Notes: generated by a model from the letters alone, not told the origin. Shown: positions 41,881 to 50,553, counted from the stretch's first letter. The stretch: 64,000 bases of DNA from Negativicutes bacterium (GCA_031292035.1 JARLHX010000009.1:1-64000), one strand, 5' to 3'. A program made the numbers and translations.

Positions 41881-43047
41881 ATGCGGGAGTATTTTAAATT
41901 GACGCAACCGATGGTGAAGCTGCTGGCCGAGAAATACGGCACCCCACTTTTGGTGTTATCTTTGGCCCAGGTCAAAGCCAATTATCATTTTCTGGCGGAG
42001 CATCTCCCGAGAGTGAAGCTGCATTACGCGGTGAAGGCCAACCCCGACCGGCGTCTGGTAAAGGCGCTGGCTGAGTCCGGTTCTTATTTTGATGCAGCCT
42101 CGGACGGCGAAATGGCCGATCTGGCAGAGCTCGGCGTGTCGCCGGACCGGATTATTTACGCCAATCCGACCAAGACGGCCAACGGTTTGAAAGTGGCCGG
42201 ACGAACCGGGGTTTATAAATTTACCTTTGACAGTGAAGCGGAAATCGCCAGAATCGCCCAGGCGATTCCCGGTGGAACCGTTCTTCTCAGGGTACGGATG
42301 GACAACCCTGACGCCCTGGTGGACCTCAATCAGAAATTCGGTGTTCATCCTGAAGATGTCCTGCAACTGCTCGGCAGTGCCAAGGAGCAGGGGCTGGATG
42401 TTGCCGGGCTGTGTTTCCATGTTGGCAGCCAGTCGACCAATGCCAAGGCCTATACCGATGCCATCGAAATTTGTCGCCGGCTGTTTGACGACGCGGCCAG
42501 AGCCGGCTTTGCCCTCCGAATACTGGATATTGGTGGTGGATTTCCTATTCCGACTCCTTTTGAGAAGGTGGATATTGTCGGCATTACCGCCAGGATCAGC
42601 AAAGCGCTGGCGGAGCACTTTCCCACCACCGAAATTTGGGCTGAACCGGGACGGTTTATCTGCGGCACGGCTATGAATCTGATTACACGGGTCATCGGGG
42701 CCCAGATTCGCAATAACCAGCAGTGGTATTTCCTGGACGAAGGGCTGTATGGTACCTTCTCTGGCGTAATATTTGATCATTGGGACTTTGAACTGGAGGT
42801 TTTCCGGGGCGGCAAGACCATCCCGGCAACCTTTGCCGGACCAAGCTGCGATTCACTGGATGTCATGTTTCGCGACAAGCCGACCGTACCACTGGCAGTA
42901 GACGATTTGATTCTGGTGCCTAACAGCGGGGCGTATACTTCGGCTTCGGCCACGGTATTTAACGGGTTTTCCAAAGCGCCGATTATTACTTGGGAAGAAG
43001 CCGCCGCAGGGTTGGCGGAGTCGCCGGCGTTGATGACGACGGTTTAA
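41881..43047 (+). CDS. Fold-III PLP decarboxylase, ornithine/lysine type
   Basis: A 388-residue alanine-racemase-fold decarboxylase. The PLP lysine is Lys52 in HYAVKANP; FHVGSQS, the phosphate loop GGGFP, AEPGR and the active-site GPSCDSLD (Cys323) are all present. This is the eukaryotic-type ODC/LDC. In Negativicutes such as Selenomonas it makes cadaverine or putrescine for peptidoglycan linkage to the outer membrane (family knowledge). ATG 41881 is taken; in-frame starts at 41845 (GTG) and 41860 (ATG) are less well placed. A terminator follows at once. Confidence 0.85.
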   Translation: MREYFKLTQPMVKLLAEKYGTPLLVLSLAQVKANYHFLAEHLPRVKLHYAVKANPDRRLVKALAESGSYFDAASDGEMADLAELGVSPDRIIYANPTKTANGLKVAGRTGVYKFTFDSEAEIARIAQAIPGGTVLLRVRMDNPDALVDLNQKFGVHPEDVLQLLGSAKEQGLDVAGLCFHVGSQSTNAKAYTDAIEICRRLFDDAARAGFALRILDIGGGFPIPTPFEKVDIVGITARISKALAEHFPTTEIWAEPGRFICGTAMNLITRVIGAQIRNNQQWYFLDEGLYGTFSGVIFDHWDFELEVFRGGKTIPATFAGPSCDSLDVMFRDKPTVPLAVDDLILVPNSGAYTSASATVFNGFSKAPIITWEEAAAGLAESPALMTTV

Positions 43048-43048
43048 A

Positions 43049-43088
43049 ACAAAAAAAGAGGTTGGCTTAGCCAACCTCTTTTTTTTTG
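43049..43088. terminator. Bidirectional terminator
   Basis: AAAAAAAGAGGTTGGC / GCCAACCTCTTTTTTTT has T-runs on both strands between convergent genes. Confidence 0.95.
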
Positions 43089-43089
43089 T

Positions 43090-43749
43090 CTATTCACCGA
43101 GAAGAAAGCCCAGCCGGAGATTACCGATCAGGCCGGTTCGTTGGTAATAGGTCCGGTATTCGGAGAAGGTCGCCAGCAGTAGTCGTTCTTCCCGCTTGAG
43201 ACGCAGCAGCAGCAAGATGATATGGGCAACCGACACGGTTATCATCGCCCAGGACGGAAACATCATCATGTTGGCGGTGGCCCAGACGATGAAACACACG
43301 TACAGTGGGTGGCGGGAGTACTTGTAGATGCCGCGCGCTACCACTCCGTGGGCCTCAGGGATGACTGTCAGGCAGTCCTTGAGACAAAACAGCGCCCAGA
43401 TAATGAAAGGATAGGGCAGTACAGCGATGACGCTGCCTAGTTCGCGAAGCACGGACGAGTAGGCCAAGTCGCTGGCAGGGTAAGCAATGGCTATCGCGCT
43501 GAACCCAAATCCCAGCGATGCGCCGACGCTGAGGAGAAAGGAACTGAGTGTCGTGTCGATGCCTTTCGGTTGGTGGAGCATGCTTTTCGTCAAAAAATAG
43601 ATGTCCAGCACCAGAATAAGCAGCGCCGGTATCCCCCATAACAGGTGATAGCCGGAGGAAGATAGGCTTGTCATACGGGTGATAATCAAAAGCAGGGAAA
43701 AAACGGTGATGGTTCCATTGGCAATGCAGCGAACTGCGTGAGTCGACAT
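43090..43749 (-). CDS. Isoprenylcysteine-carboxyl-methyltransferase-like membrane protein
   Basis: A 219-residue protein with about six membrane helices. Near residues 155-165 it has YKYSRHPLYVCF, matching the RHPxY motif of the ICMT/PEMT membrane methyltransferase family, and a C-terminal EERLLLATFSEYRTYYQRT, the usual terminal segment. ATG 43749 has AAAGGAGGGG before it; an in-frame start 12 codons earlier lacks one. The substrate is unknown. Confidence 0.82.
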   Translation of the reverse strand: MSTHAVRCIANGTITVFSLLLIITRMTSLSSSGYHLLWGIPALLILVLDIYFLTKSMLHQPKGIDTTLSSFLLSVGASLGFGFSAIAIAYPASDLAYSSVLRELGSVIAVLPYPFIIWALFCLKDCLTVIPEAHGVVARGIYKYSRHPLYVCFIVWATANMMMFPSWAMITVSVAHIILLLLRLKREERLLLATFSEYRTYYQRTGLIGNLRLGFLLGE

Positions 43750-44122
43750 GGTACCCCTCCTTTCAGCTATAGCTACAGGATTCACCTTCCGCAGATGCCC
43801 TTCCTTGAGACCTCCGGTTTATCTTTCACGTCGGTAAAGACTATGTTTTTGGGACTGTCGTCCTAAGCAACAACGAAAAAGCGGGAGGTTTGGTGCTGTT
43901 GGTGATTTTTCTAAGTGATCTGCAGAATTGACGATCGGTTGGGACAGGCGTCATCAAGCTTGGGCGGAAAGTCATCTGCGGCGGGGAGGGTGGGTCCGTA
44001 GTCCTACAAAAACAAGACCGACTGAGCCTCATGTTAAGACAGTGGTCGGATGAGAATGTTGGCTGGTTCGAATACAATAGTAGCAAGAAGACGAGTTGAC
44101 CAGATTACTGGAGGGATAGAGT
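43750..44122. other. Intergenic region before the Tad cluster
   Basis: About 370 bases between divergent genes. The right part (44014-44078) is the shared Tad promoter element. The left part has GC-rich, weakly repetitive sequence with GGGACTG and GTCCT words but no gene that I can support. Confidence 0.5.
44014..44078 (+). promoter_or_regulatory. Tad-type promoter element before cpaB
   Basis: AAGAC at 44014 and again at 44036 (22 nt apart), then TACAAT at 44073, 37 nt after the start of the second box. This matches the element at the three pilin-side promoters (49755, 50090, 50463). No TTGACA-like -35 is present. Confidence 0.5.
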
Positions 44123-44977
44123 GTGGCGAAACTGTCGAGCAAAGGCCTGCTGATGATCGCCCTAGTGTTGAGTCTGGGGACATCTATGCTGGTATACAGT
44201 TATTTGAAGGGAGTCGAGACTCAGGCGACCAAACAGGGGGCGCCGGTGGTGGTGGCCAAGGGCGATATACCGCCCAAGACTAAGATCACTGCCGAGATGG
44301 TGCAGGAAACTTCAGTCCCACCAGAATACATTCAACCAGGCGCGGCTACGACTGTCGGCGAGGTCATCGGCACAACCAGCCGGGAACAGATCGTCGCCGG
44401 GGAACAAGTCACCCAGCGCCGGCTGATGGTCGAGGGGCAATCACGGGGGTTTTCCGGGAGCATTCCGGCTGACAAGCGGGCGGTTACCGTGGCGGTCAAT
44501 GAGGTCACCGGGGTGGCTGGCTTCATTAAAGTCGGCGATTATGTCGATGTACTCGTCACCTTTGATACCAACACAGTGGGCGAGAATGTCAGCCAGGTGG
44601 TTTTACAGAATTTGATGGTGCTGGCGGTGGATCGCGACGCCGAAGCGGTAAAACCCGAAGCAAATAAAGATAAGAAAGAGTCCGGCAAGACCACAGTTAC
44701 CTTGGCGGTGACACCGGAAGAAGCCGCCCGCCTCACGGTGGCGGACGAAAAGGGGAAAATCCGGATGGCGCTAAGGCCTTTTAGTCAAGGTAACTTGACG
44801 GCAGCGGCCAGCGGCGTGACGCCGAAAGACCTGGTGGGAGCGTTTGCGGCTCCGGTAAAAAGCGGCGGTGGCGGCGCCACTGATAACAAGCCGAGCGAAC
44901 CGCCGGCCAAGAGTGCACCGCATATCGGCATTCAAGTGATCCGCGGTACCAAGGTTGATGTAGTGCAGGTAAACTGA
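44123..44977 (+). CDS. cpaB: Tad pilus assembly protein CpaB/RcpC
   Basis: A 284-residue periplasmic protein with an N-terminal membrane anchor (about 8-27). A SAF domain (about 38-105) has PVVVAKGDIPPKTKITAEMV and SREQIVAGEQVTQRRL. The C-terminal domain has VAVNEVTGVAGFIKVGDYVDVLVTF, the usual RcpC/CpaB sequence. The start is GTG 44123 after GGAGGG. First gene of the cpaB-cpaC-cpaE-tadB operon. Confidence 0.92.
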   Translation: MAKLSSKGLLMIALVLSLGTSMLVYSYLKGVETQATKQGAPVVVAKGDIPPKTKITAEMVQETSVPPEYIQPGAATTVGEVIGTTSREQIVAGEQVTQRRLMVEGQSRGFSGSIPADKRAVTVAVNEVTGVAGFIKVGDYVDVLVTFDTNTVGENVSQVVLQNLMVLAVDRDAEAVKPEANKDKKESGKTTVTLAVTPEEAARLTVADEKGKIRMALRPFSQGNLTAAASGVTPKDLVGAFAAPVKSGGGGATDNKPSEPPAKSAPHIGIQVIRGTKVDVVQVN

Positions 44978-45018
44978 TCGCAGCCAGAAATGAGTGCAAG
45001 CAGAGAGAAGGGTAGTAA

Positions 45019-46329
45019 ATGACTAACAACAGAATGTGGAGCATGATTCTGCTGATGATATTTTGCCTGACTATGCCGCTGACGGCAGCGGCGGCGGACA
45101 AGCTGACGGTGGCGGTCAACCAGTCGCAGATTTTGACGGTGGCCGGTGTCGAGCGGGTGGCGGTGGCCAATCCCGAGATTGCCGACGTCATTGTGGTTTC
45201 TGGGTCGGAGCTTCTCGTAGTCGGCAAAACGCCTGGCACGACCACTCTCCATATTTGGGCAGGGGTCAACCGGATCAGCTATGAGGTCGAGGTGGGCACC
45301 AACGATACCCAGATCGCCAACGACATCAAGGGCATACTGGGATACGCAGATGTCCGGGTCAGTAAGGTGGGCAAGAATGTTATCCTTGAAGGTTGCGTCA
45401 ACGACCAGTACCAAAGGATGAGGGCCGAAAAGGTGGCCTCCGCCTACGGCGAAAAGGTGATCAACCTACTGGAAATCACCCGCCCGGTACAGGTGAAGAT
45501 CGAGGCCAGGATCATCGAAATCAACAAGCAGAAAACCGATAATCTTGGCATCAAATGGGGGAATGATCCGGTAACACCAGGAGCCTTTCGCTTTGGGCAG
45601 ACCCCAAATAGCTCTTGGCAGACGACCTATCCCAACGCCGGATCTGGGAGTACATGGAACAATGCCCTTACTGATTCCAAGTGGTTCGGCAAAAGCTGGG
45701 GCGGTTTTGGCGGCTACTGGGATATCAACGCGCAGCTTGACGCCTTGCTTAAACAGGGGTTGGCCAAAATCCTATCCCAGCCAAACATCATCACCCTGAG
45801 TGGCGAAAAGGCCAGCATCGTTGTCGGCGGCGAGATTCCCATCCCGATCTCGATGGTAAATGGCGCGGTGTCGGTGGAATGGAAGGAATACGGCATCAAG
45901 CTGAATATCGAGCCTGAGGTCAACAACGAAGGGCTGATTGTCAGTAAAATCAAGGCCGAGGTCAGTGATGTCGACTGGAGCAGCGACCACATGATCGGTC
46001 TGAGCGCCAATTTTAAAATCCCACCTGTCACCAAGCGCACGGCAGAAACGGCGCTGGCCATGTCCTCCGGCCAGACCATGGCCATCGGCGGGCTGATCAA
46101 AAATATCACTACCCAGGCTATCACCAAAGTGCCGGTGCTGGCCGATATCCCGATCCTGGGCAAGTTGTTCACCAGTCGGGAGTTCGAACGCGACGAGACC
46201 GAGCTCATTATTCTGATTACGCCGACCATCGTCGATCCGAAAGACTATTTGCCGAGCATGACCAATGAGATGAAAGAGGCGGCAAAAGAAAACCCGTGGG
46301 GAGGCAAGCAAAATGGCGGCAAAAATTAG
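45019..46329 (+). CDS. cpaC: Tad pilus secretin CpaC/RcpA
   Basis: A 436-residue outer-membrane secretin. The signal peptide ends at about residue 26 (TAAAA). An N-terminal pilus-formation domain (about 28-95, SQILTVAGVERVAVANPEIADV) precedes a BON-like segment with VILEGCVNDQYQRMRAE and the secretin core (about 200-415) with KILSQPNIITLSGEKASIVVGGEIPIP and VPVLADIPILGKLF. It overlaps cpaE by 17 nt. Confidence 0.93.
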   Translation: MTNNRMWSMILLMIFCLTMPLTAAAADKLTVAVNQSQILTVAGVERVAVANPEIADVIVVSGSELLVVGKTPGTTTLHIWAGVNRISYEVEVGTNDTQIANDIKGILGYADVRVSKVGKNVILEGCVNDQYQRMRAEKVASAYGEKVINLLEITRPVQVKIEARIIEINKQKTDNLGIKWGNDPVTPGAFRFGQTPNSSWQTTYPNAGSGSTWNNALTDSKWFGKSWGGFGGYWDINAQLDALLKQGLAKILSQPNIITLSGEKASIVVGGEIPIPISMVNGAVSVEWKEYGIKLNIEPEVNNEGLIVSKIKAEVSDVDWSSDHMIGLSANFKIPPVTKRTAETALAMSSGQTMAIGGLIKNITTQAITKVPVLADIPILGKLFTSREFERDETELIILITPTIVDPKDYLPSMTNEMKEAAKENPWGGKQNGGKN

Positions 46330-47518
46330 AGTATTGATTGCTGATGACATCCAGGCAACGCGTGACAATATCCGGAAATTGACTGAGTTTCACCCGGAAA
46401 TCGCTATCGCCGGCGAAGCTGACTCTGCCGAGGCGGCCATCGCCAAAGCCAAAGAAGTCCAGCCAGACGTCATTTTAATGGATATCAATATGCCCGGCAT
46501 GGACGGCATCAGCGCCACCAGCCTGCTGAGTACCGAAGTGCCCCAGGCCTGCATCATTATCATGAGCGTCCAGGGGGAAAAGGAGTATCTCAGACGGGCA
46601 ATGACTGCGGGGGCCAAGGATTATCTCACCAAACCTTTTTCGGGCGATGAGCTCTTGCAGGCCATCAAACAGGCATATACCTGCGAACAGCAGCGCCGCA
46701 AGGTGGTGAATTTCGAACCAAAGGAGCCCCAACTGGGCAAGGTAATCACTGTTTTCAGCGCCAAGGGCGGTACCGGTAAAACGACGATCGCCACCAACCT
46801 GGCAGTGGCTCTGGCTGCTAAAACCAGAGGTCGGACCTGCATCGTCGACGCCGATCTGCAGTTTGGCGACGTCAGCCTCTTTCTAAATATCGTGCCGCGG
46901 GCAACCATCGCCGACCTGGTGGCCGATGTCGCACACCTGGATGACAAAGTAATGGCCGGCTATCTGACGAAATATAACGACCAGGTCGATGTGCTGGCCG
47001 CACCGCTTCGGCCCGAGCAGGCCGAGACGGTCTCCAGCGCTACCCTGAGCGCGGTTTTTAAAACTCTCCGCACCATGTATCAGTATATTATTGTAGATAC
47101 TACACCGACTTTTAGTGAAACCATGCTTACGGCGCTGGACGACGCCGATCAGATTTTGGTGGTAGCATCGCTGGACCTGCCGACCATTAAAAATGTCAAA
47201 CTGTGCCTGGAAATCATGGAGTCGTTAAACTACAGTCCCGATAAGATCAAGCTGGTACTCAACCGGGCCAACTCCGAAGGTGGGATGGACATCCGGGAAG
47301 CGGAAGAAAGTCTGCGGCAGTCTTTTACCGCCAGCCTGCCAAGCGATGGCAAGATGGTTGTGTCCTCGGTCAATCGGGGAACTCCTTTCGTGGTATCCAA
47401 CCCGGAGGCCGTGGTATCCCAGAACATATTCAAGCTGGCTAAAAGCATCTCAGCAATCGAGTGGCCGCAGGAACAACCACGGGGAATGGTGTACCGGCTC
47501 AAAAGACTGCTGGGCTGA
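46313..47518 (+). CDS. cpaE: CpaE/TadZ: receiver domain fused to ParA-type ATPase
   Basis: A 401-residue protein. Residues 1-125 are a receiver domain with all phosphorylation residues intact: acidic pair in IADD, phospho-acceptor Asp57 (ILMDINMPG), Ser in IIMSVQ and Lys107 (YLTKPF). Residues about 140-380 are a MinD/ParA-like ATPase with deviant Walker A KGGTGKTT (Lys151, Lys156). TadZ/CpaE places the Tad machine in the cell; many have a degenerate receiver, unlike this one. The kinase at 48617 is a natural phosphodonor candidate. Confidence 0.92.
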   Translation: MAAKIRVLIADDIQATRDNIRKLTEFHPEIAIAGEADSAEAAIAKAKEVQPDVILMDINMPGMDGISATSLLSTEVPQACIIIMSVQGEKEYLRRAMTAGAKDYLTKPFSGDELLQAIKQAYTCEQQRRKVVNFEPKEPQLGKVITVFSAKGGTGKTTIATNLAVALAAKTRGRTCIVDADLQFGDVSLFLNIVPRATIADLVADVAHLDDKVMAGYLTKYNDQVDVLAAPLRPEQAETVSSATLSAVFKTLRTMYQYIIVDTTPTFSETMLTALDDADQILVVASLDLPTIKNVKLCLEIMESLNYSPDKIKLVLNRANSEGGMDIREAEESLRQSFTASLPSDGKMVVSSVNRGTPFVVSNPEAVVSQNIFKLAKSISAIEWPQEQPRGMVYRLKRLLG

Positions 47519-47533
47519 GAGGAGGGCAAGTAA

Positions 47534-48508
47534 GTGCCGACTGTGATCGCCGTTCTTTCGTTTCTAAGTATGCTGGTAGGGCTGTTTGCGGTCTGGCACT
47601 ATGCCACCCTGCCGCAGCAAATGGTTCGGGCCCGCATGGCTCACTATATTGAACTGCCGATGTCTGTCACACCGACGGCTGCCGAATCCCGTCAGCGGCA
47701 GGAACTGACCGGCTGGCGGGCAACCGTTCGGCGACTGAGCCGCCATTTCGAATGGTCGGGTCAGTCCCAGGCACTGGAGACGATGTTAATTCGCGCCGGA
47801 CTGCCTCTTCGCGGCTCGGAGTTTGCCGCCATCTGGGCGGGAGTGGTGATCGCAAGCGTGCTGCTGATGTTCATCCTGGGCGGGGGAACCCCGGTCATGA
47901 CGGTAACAGGCATTGTCCTCGGTTTCGCGCTGCCGCTGTTATTCTTGCGTACCAAGGCGGCTACGCGGGTGCGGCAATTTAACGACCAACTGGGCGACGG
48001 CCTGATGCTGGTGGCCAATTCGCTGCGTACCGGCTATAGCTTTCTCCAGGCTGTCGAGATGGTGGCTAAGGAAATGCCGCAGCCGATGGCGGTGGAGTTC
48101 GGCCGGGTGTTGAAAGAGATGAATCTTGGGGTTGCTACCGAGGATGCCCTGAATAACTTGTCCCGACGGGTAGTTAGCGACGATCTGGAGCTAGTAATCA
48201 CCGCGGTGCTTATTCAGCGCCAGGTGGGCGGCAATCTGGCAGAAGTACTGGATAATATCGCCGGCACCATCCGGTCCCGGATCAAGCTGAAGGGTGAGGT
48301 CCGCACACTCACGGCTCAAGGCCGCGTTTCCGGCATTATTATTGGTTTGCTGCCTTTCGCTCTAGGGCTGATGATTTATTGGATTAATCCCGAGTATATG
48401 CAGATTCTGTTTGACCATCCCGCCGGCAAATTTATGATGGGCGGGGCGCTCGTGAGCCAGTTCCTCGGCATGATGATTGTGCGAAATATTGTCAATATCG
48501 AGCTCTGA
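47534..48508 (+). CDS. tadB: Tad pilus inner-membrane platform protein TadB
   Basis: A 324-residue protein with N-terminal and central helices (two near 97-135), a T2SF/GspF domain (about 155-280: DGLMLVANSLRTGYSFLQAVEMVAKEM) and a C-terminal pair of helices. It starts at GTG 47534 after GAGGAGGG. TadB and TadC (53604) together form the platform for TadA. A terminator follows this operon. Confidence 0.92.
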   Translation: MPTVIAVLSFLSMLVGLFAVWHYATLPQQMVRARMAHYIELPMSVTPTAAESRQRQELTGWRATVRRLSRHFEWSGQSQALETMLIRAGLPLRGSEFAAIWAGVVIASVLLMFILGGGTPVMTVTGIVLGFALPLLFLRTKAATRVRQFNDQLGDGLMLVANSLRTGYSFLQAVEMVAKEMPQPMAVEFGRVLKEMNLGVATEDALNNLSRRVVSDDLELVITAVLIQRQVGGNLAEVLDNIAGTIRSRIKLKGEVRTLTAQGRVSGIIIGLLPFALGLMIYWINPEYMQILFDHPAGKFMMGGALVSQFLGMMIVRNIVNIEL

Positions 48509-48523
48509 CAGATCGCTCGTCGC

Positions 48524-48550
48524 GACTCGGCAAAAGCCGAGTCTTTTCTG
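48524..48550 (+). terminator. Terminator of the cpaB-tadB operon
   Basis: GACTCGG / CCGAGTC with a six-base loop and TTTT. Confidence 0.78.
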
Positions 48551-48616
48551 TTTGGCGGCAGGGATAGCGCTGCGGCTGGCGAATTGCAGAGGTAAAAGTG
48601 TTTAAAGGTGGTTTGC

Positions 48617-49756
48617 ATGCAAAAAGTGGATGTCAAAATTTTGGACAAGATAGTCAAGCAAACCATTGCCGCTGTGGAAAAGGGCAAGTCACAGATCTAT
48701 GGGATTTATGAGGCTGCCCGCAACGAGATGGAAAACGTCAAACGTGATCTGGAGCGGGTCAAACAAGAGGCCGGTGCAATTATCCTGCAGGTCGATGACC
48801 TTGAGAAAAAGGAGCGGCGCTCCCGGCTCAAACTGGCTGAAGTCCACCGTAATTTTAACATCTATACCGAGGAGGACATGCGGCAAGCCTACGAAGAAGT
48901 CGAGAATATCCGCGTGAGCCTTGCGGTGTCGCGGGAGCAGGAAAAAAACTGCCGCCGCCAGCGCGATGATCTGGAAATCCGCCTGCGCAACCTGAAGGAA
49001 ACGCTGGAGAGGGCCGAGGGGTTGGTGGCCCAGGTGGGCGCGGCGCTGGGCTTTCTCGGCAATCATATGGAAAGTGTTCTTAGTCAGATCGACTCCATTC
49101 AGCAACGCCAGGAGTTTGCCGCCAGAATCATCAAGGCCCAGGAAGAGGAACGGCGCAGGGTGGCCCGGGAAATCCACGACGGCCCGGCCCAAGCCATGGC
49201 CAACGTGGTATTCCGCATCGAAGTCTGTGAGCGCCTGATGGACAGCGACATTGCCCGCGCCAAATTCGAGCTCAAGGATTTGCAGAACCAAATCCGCGAG
49301 GTGCTGAAAGAAACCCGGCAGATCATCTTTGGACTGAGGCCGATGACCCTCGACGACCTGGGCCTTGTGCCCACCATTCGCCGCGTACTTGACACCATGA
49401 AGGAACGGTTGGGTATTATCCCCGAACTCAAGATCATGGGTGAGGAAAAGCGGCTGGAGTCCCATATTGAAGTAGGCTTGTTCCGGACAGTCCAGGAAGC
49501 CTTGAACAATGTGGAGAAGCACGCCCGGGCCAAGTCGGTATGGGTGCGGCTGGACTTTCGCCGGCAAGTGGTCAATGCCGTAATCGAGGACGACGGCCGG
49601 GGCTTTGATCCTGACCAGGCGAGCGGCCGTGACTCCAGTTACGGTATTATGGGAATGCAAGAACGCGTCGCTCTCCTAGACGGCGAGATGACCATCAACT
49701 CAAAGCAAGGCAAAGGAACAAAGGTATATATAAAAGTACCGCTTGAGGGCAGCTAG
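48617..49756 (+). CDS. DegS-like soluble sensor histidine kinase
   Basis: A 379-residue cytoplasmic kinase of the HPK7/NarL-partner class. Residues 1 to about 165 form a long coiled-coil DegS-type sensor. HisKA_3 has EEERRRVAREIHDGPAQAMA with His187. The HATPase has EALNNVEKHARAK, DDGRGF and GIMGMQERVALL. No membrane segment. ATG 48617 has AAAGGTGG 5 nt upstream. No NarL/LuxR-type response regulator lies beside it; the only receiver in the cluster is in CpaE. The promoter of flp begins over its stop codon. Confidence 0.9.
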   Translation: MQKVDVKILDKIVKQTIAAVEKGKSQIYGIYEAARNEMENVKRDLERVKQEAGAIILQVDDLEKKERRSRLKLAEVHRNFNIYTEEDMRQAYEEVENIRVSLAVSREQEKNCRRQRDDLEIRLRNLKETLERAEGLVAQVGAALGFLGNHMESVLSQIDSIQQRQEFAARIIKAQEEERRRVAREIHDGPAQAMANVVFRIEVCERLMDSDIARAKFELKDLQNQIREVLKETRQIIFGLRPMTLDDLGLVPTIRRVLDTMKERLGIIPELKIMGEEKRLESHIEVGLFRTVQEALNNVEKHARAKSVWVRLDFRRQVVNAVIEDDGRGFDPDQASGRDSSYGIMGMQERVALLDGEMTINSKQGKGTKVYIKVPLEGS

Positions 49757-49868
49757 GACCATTGCCCTGGAGTAATATTAGGACTCGAAGCCCGACCGGA
49801 ATGAGACCGCCAGCTCAGTCAAGATGAGACTTGCGGACGATGGAAGGGCTTCTTTTTCATGCTACAAT
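49755..49868 (+). promoter_or_regulatory. Tad-type promoter element before flp copy 1
   Basis: Boxes at 49755 (AGGAC), 49780 (AGGAC), 49803 (GAGAC) and 49826 (GAGAC), spaced 25, 23 and 23 nt, then a CGATGG segment and TACAAT at 49863-49868, 37 nt after the start of the last box. No classical -35. Suggests activator binding on one face of the DNA. Confidence 0.6.
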
Positions 49869-49920
49869 GAAGACACAAAAGCGGAACCACTGAAAATAAA
49901 AATAGTAGGAGGAAGAGAAA

Positions 49921-50082
49921 ATGTTAGCTATCATCCTGAACTCTCTTCGCTGCCAAAAAGGCCAGGGAATGGTAGAATACGGTCTGATTCTCGGTTTAGT
50001 GACCGTATTGGTTCTCGGCTCCTTGACCACCATTGGCACGACGATTCAAGGCTACTTCTCGGCTATCGTTTCCGCCCTGTAA
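49921..50082 (+). CDS. flp: Flp-type pilin, copy 1
   Basis: A 53-residue Flp/Tad pilin. The leader MLAIILNSLRCQKG is followed by |QGMVEYGLILGLVTVLVLGS, with Glu-Tyr at +4/+5 after the cleavage Gly as in Flp pilins, and a short tail. AGGAGGAAGAG precedes the ATG. It is short but unmistakable next to the second copy. Confidence 0.93.
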   Translation: MLAIILNSLRCQKGQGMVEYGLILGLVTVLVLGSLTTIGTTIQGYFSAIVSAL

Positions 50083-50089
50083 ACCGTCT

Positions 50090-50178
50090 AGGACCCCAGC
50101 CCCGGCCGGAATGAGACCGCAAGCCCAAGGAAAATGAGACTGGCGGTCGATGGCAGGGAATTCGTTTCTTGGTAGAAT
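50090..50178 (+). promoter_or_regulatory. Tad-type promoter element before flp copy 2
   Basis: AGGAC at 50090, GAGAC at 50113 and 50136 (23-nt steps), CGATGG, then TAGAAT at 50173-50178, again 37 nt after the last box start. Confidence 0.6.
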
Positions 50179-50230
50179 AAGATCATCAACAGGAAAACAC
50201 TGCGGGACAAATAAAAAGGAGGAAGAAAAA

Positions 50231-50401
50231 ATGTTGCTATTAATTGCTCGCATTCACAATGCGCTCACCAATGAAAAAGGTCAAGGGATGGTCGAATACG
50301 GTCTCATTCTTGGATTGGTGACGGTATTGGTGATCGGCTCTTTGACCACCATTGGCACTACAATCAAGGGATACTTTGCGGCAGTCGTCACCGCGCTGTA
50401 G
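50231..50401 (+). CDS. flp: Flp-type pilin, copy 2
   Basis: A 56-residue Flp pilin: leader MLLLIARIHNALTNEKG, then |QGMVEYGLILGLVTVLVIGS and TIKGYFAAVVTAL. It is nearly identical to copy 1 in the helix. ATG 50231 has AAAGGAGGAAG; a longer in-frame reading from 50150 crosses the promoter element and is rejected. A strong terminator follows. Confidence 0.93.
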   Translation: MLLLIARIHNALTNEKGQGMVEYGLILGLVTVLVIGSLTTIGTTIKGYFAAVVTAL

Positions 50402-50416
50402 ATTTCGGCCAGGAAC

Positions 50417-50452
50417 AAAAAATCCCCCCGGGTCACCGGGGGGATTTTTCTT
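50417..50452 (+). terminator. Terminator after flp copy 2
   Basis: AAAATCCCCCCGG / CCGGGGGGATTTTT, a very GC-rich perfect stem with T-run. Confidence 0.95.
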
Positions 50453-50462
50453 TGCCGACGCT

Positions 50463-50553
50463 AGGACCAATCGCCCAGGCAATATTGGGACTGGACGCTT
50501 AGGGTAAATAAGACTTGGGTACGATGCGGCCACCAGGGTGCCAATGCTACAAT
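50463..50553 (+). promoter_or_regulatory. Tad-type promoter element before the tadE operon
   Basis: AGGAC at 50463, GGGAC at 50487, AAGAC at 50510 (24 and 23 nt), CGATGC, then TACAAT at 50548-50553, 38 nt after the last box start. Confidence 0.55.

Noticed and set aside
43841..44086. Leftward 81-codon open frame before the Tad cluster
   Set aside because: It overlaps the cpaB promoter element, has no ribosome site and a Ser/Thr/Pro-rich composition typical of chance frames.
50150..50230. Longer N-terminus for flp copy 2
   Set aside because: It would run through the -10 element at 50173 and the leader region, and the Flp leader begins at 50231 with its own AAAGGAGG.
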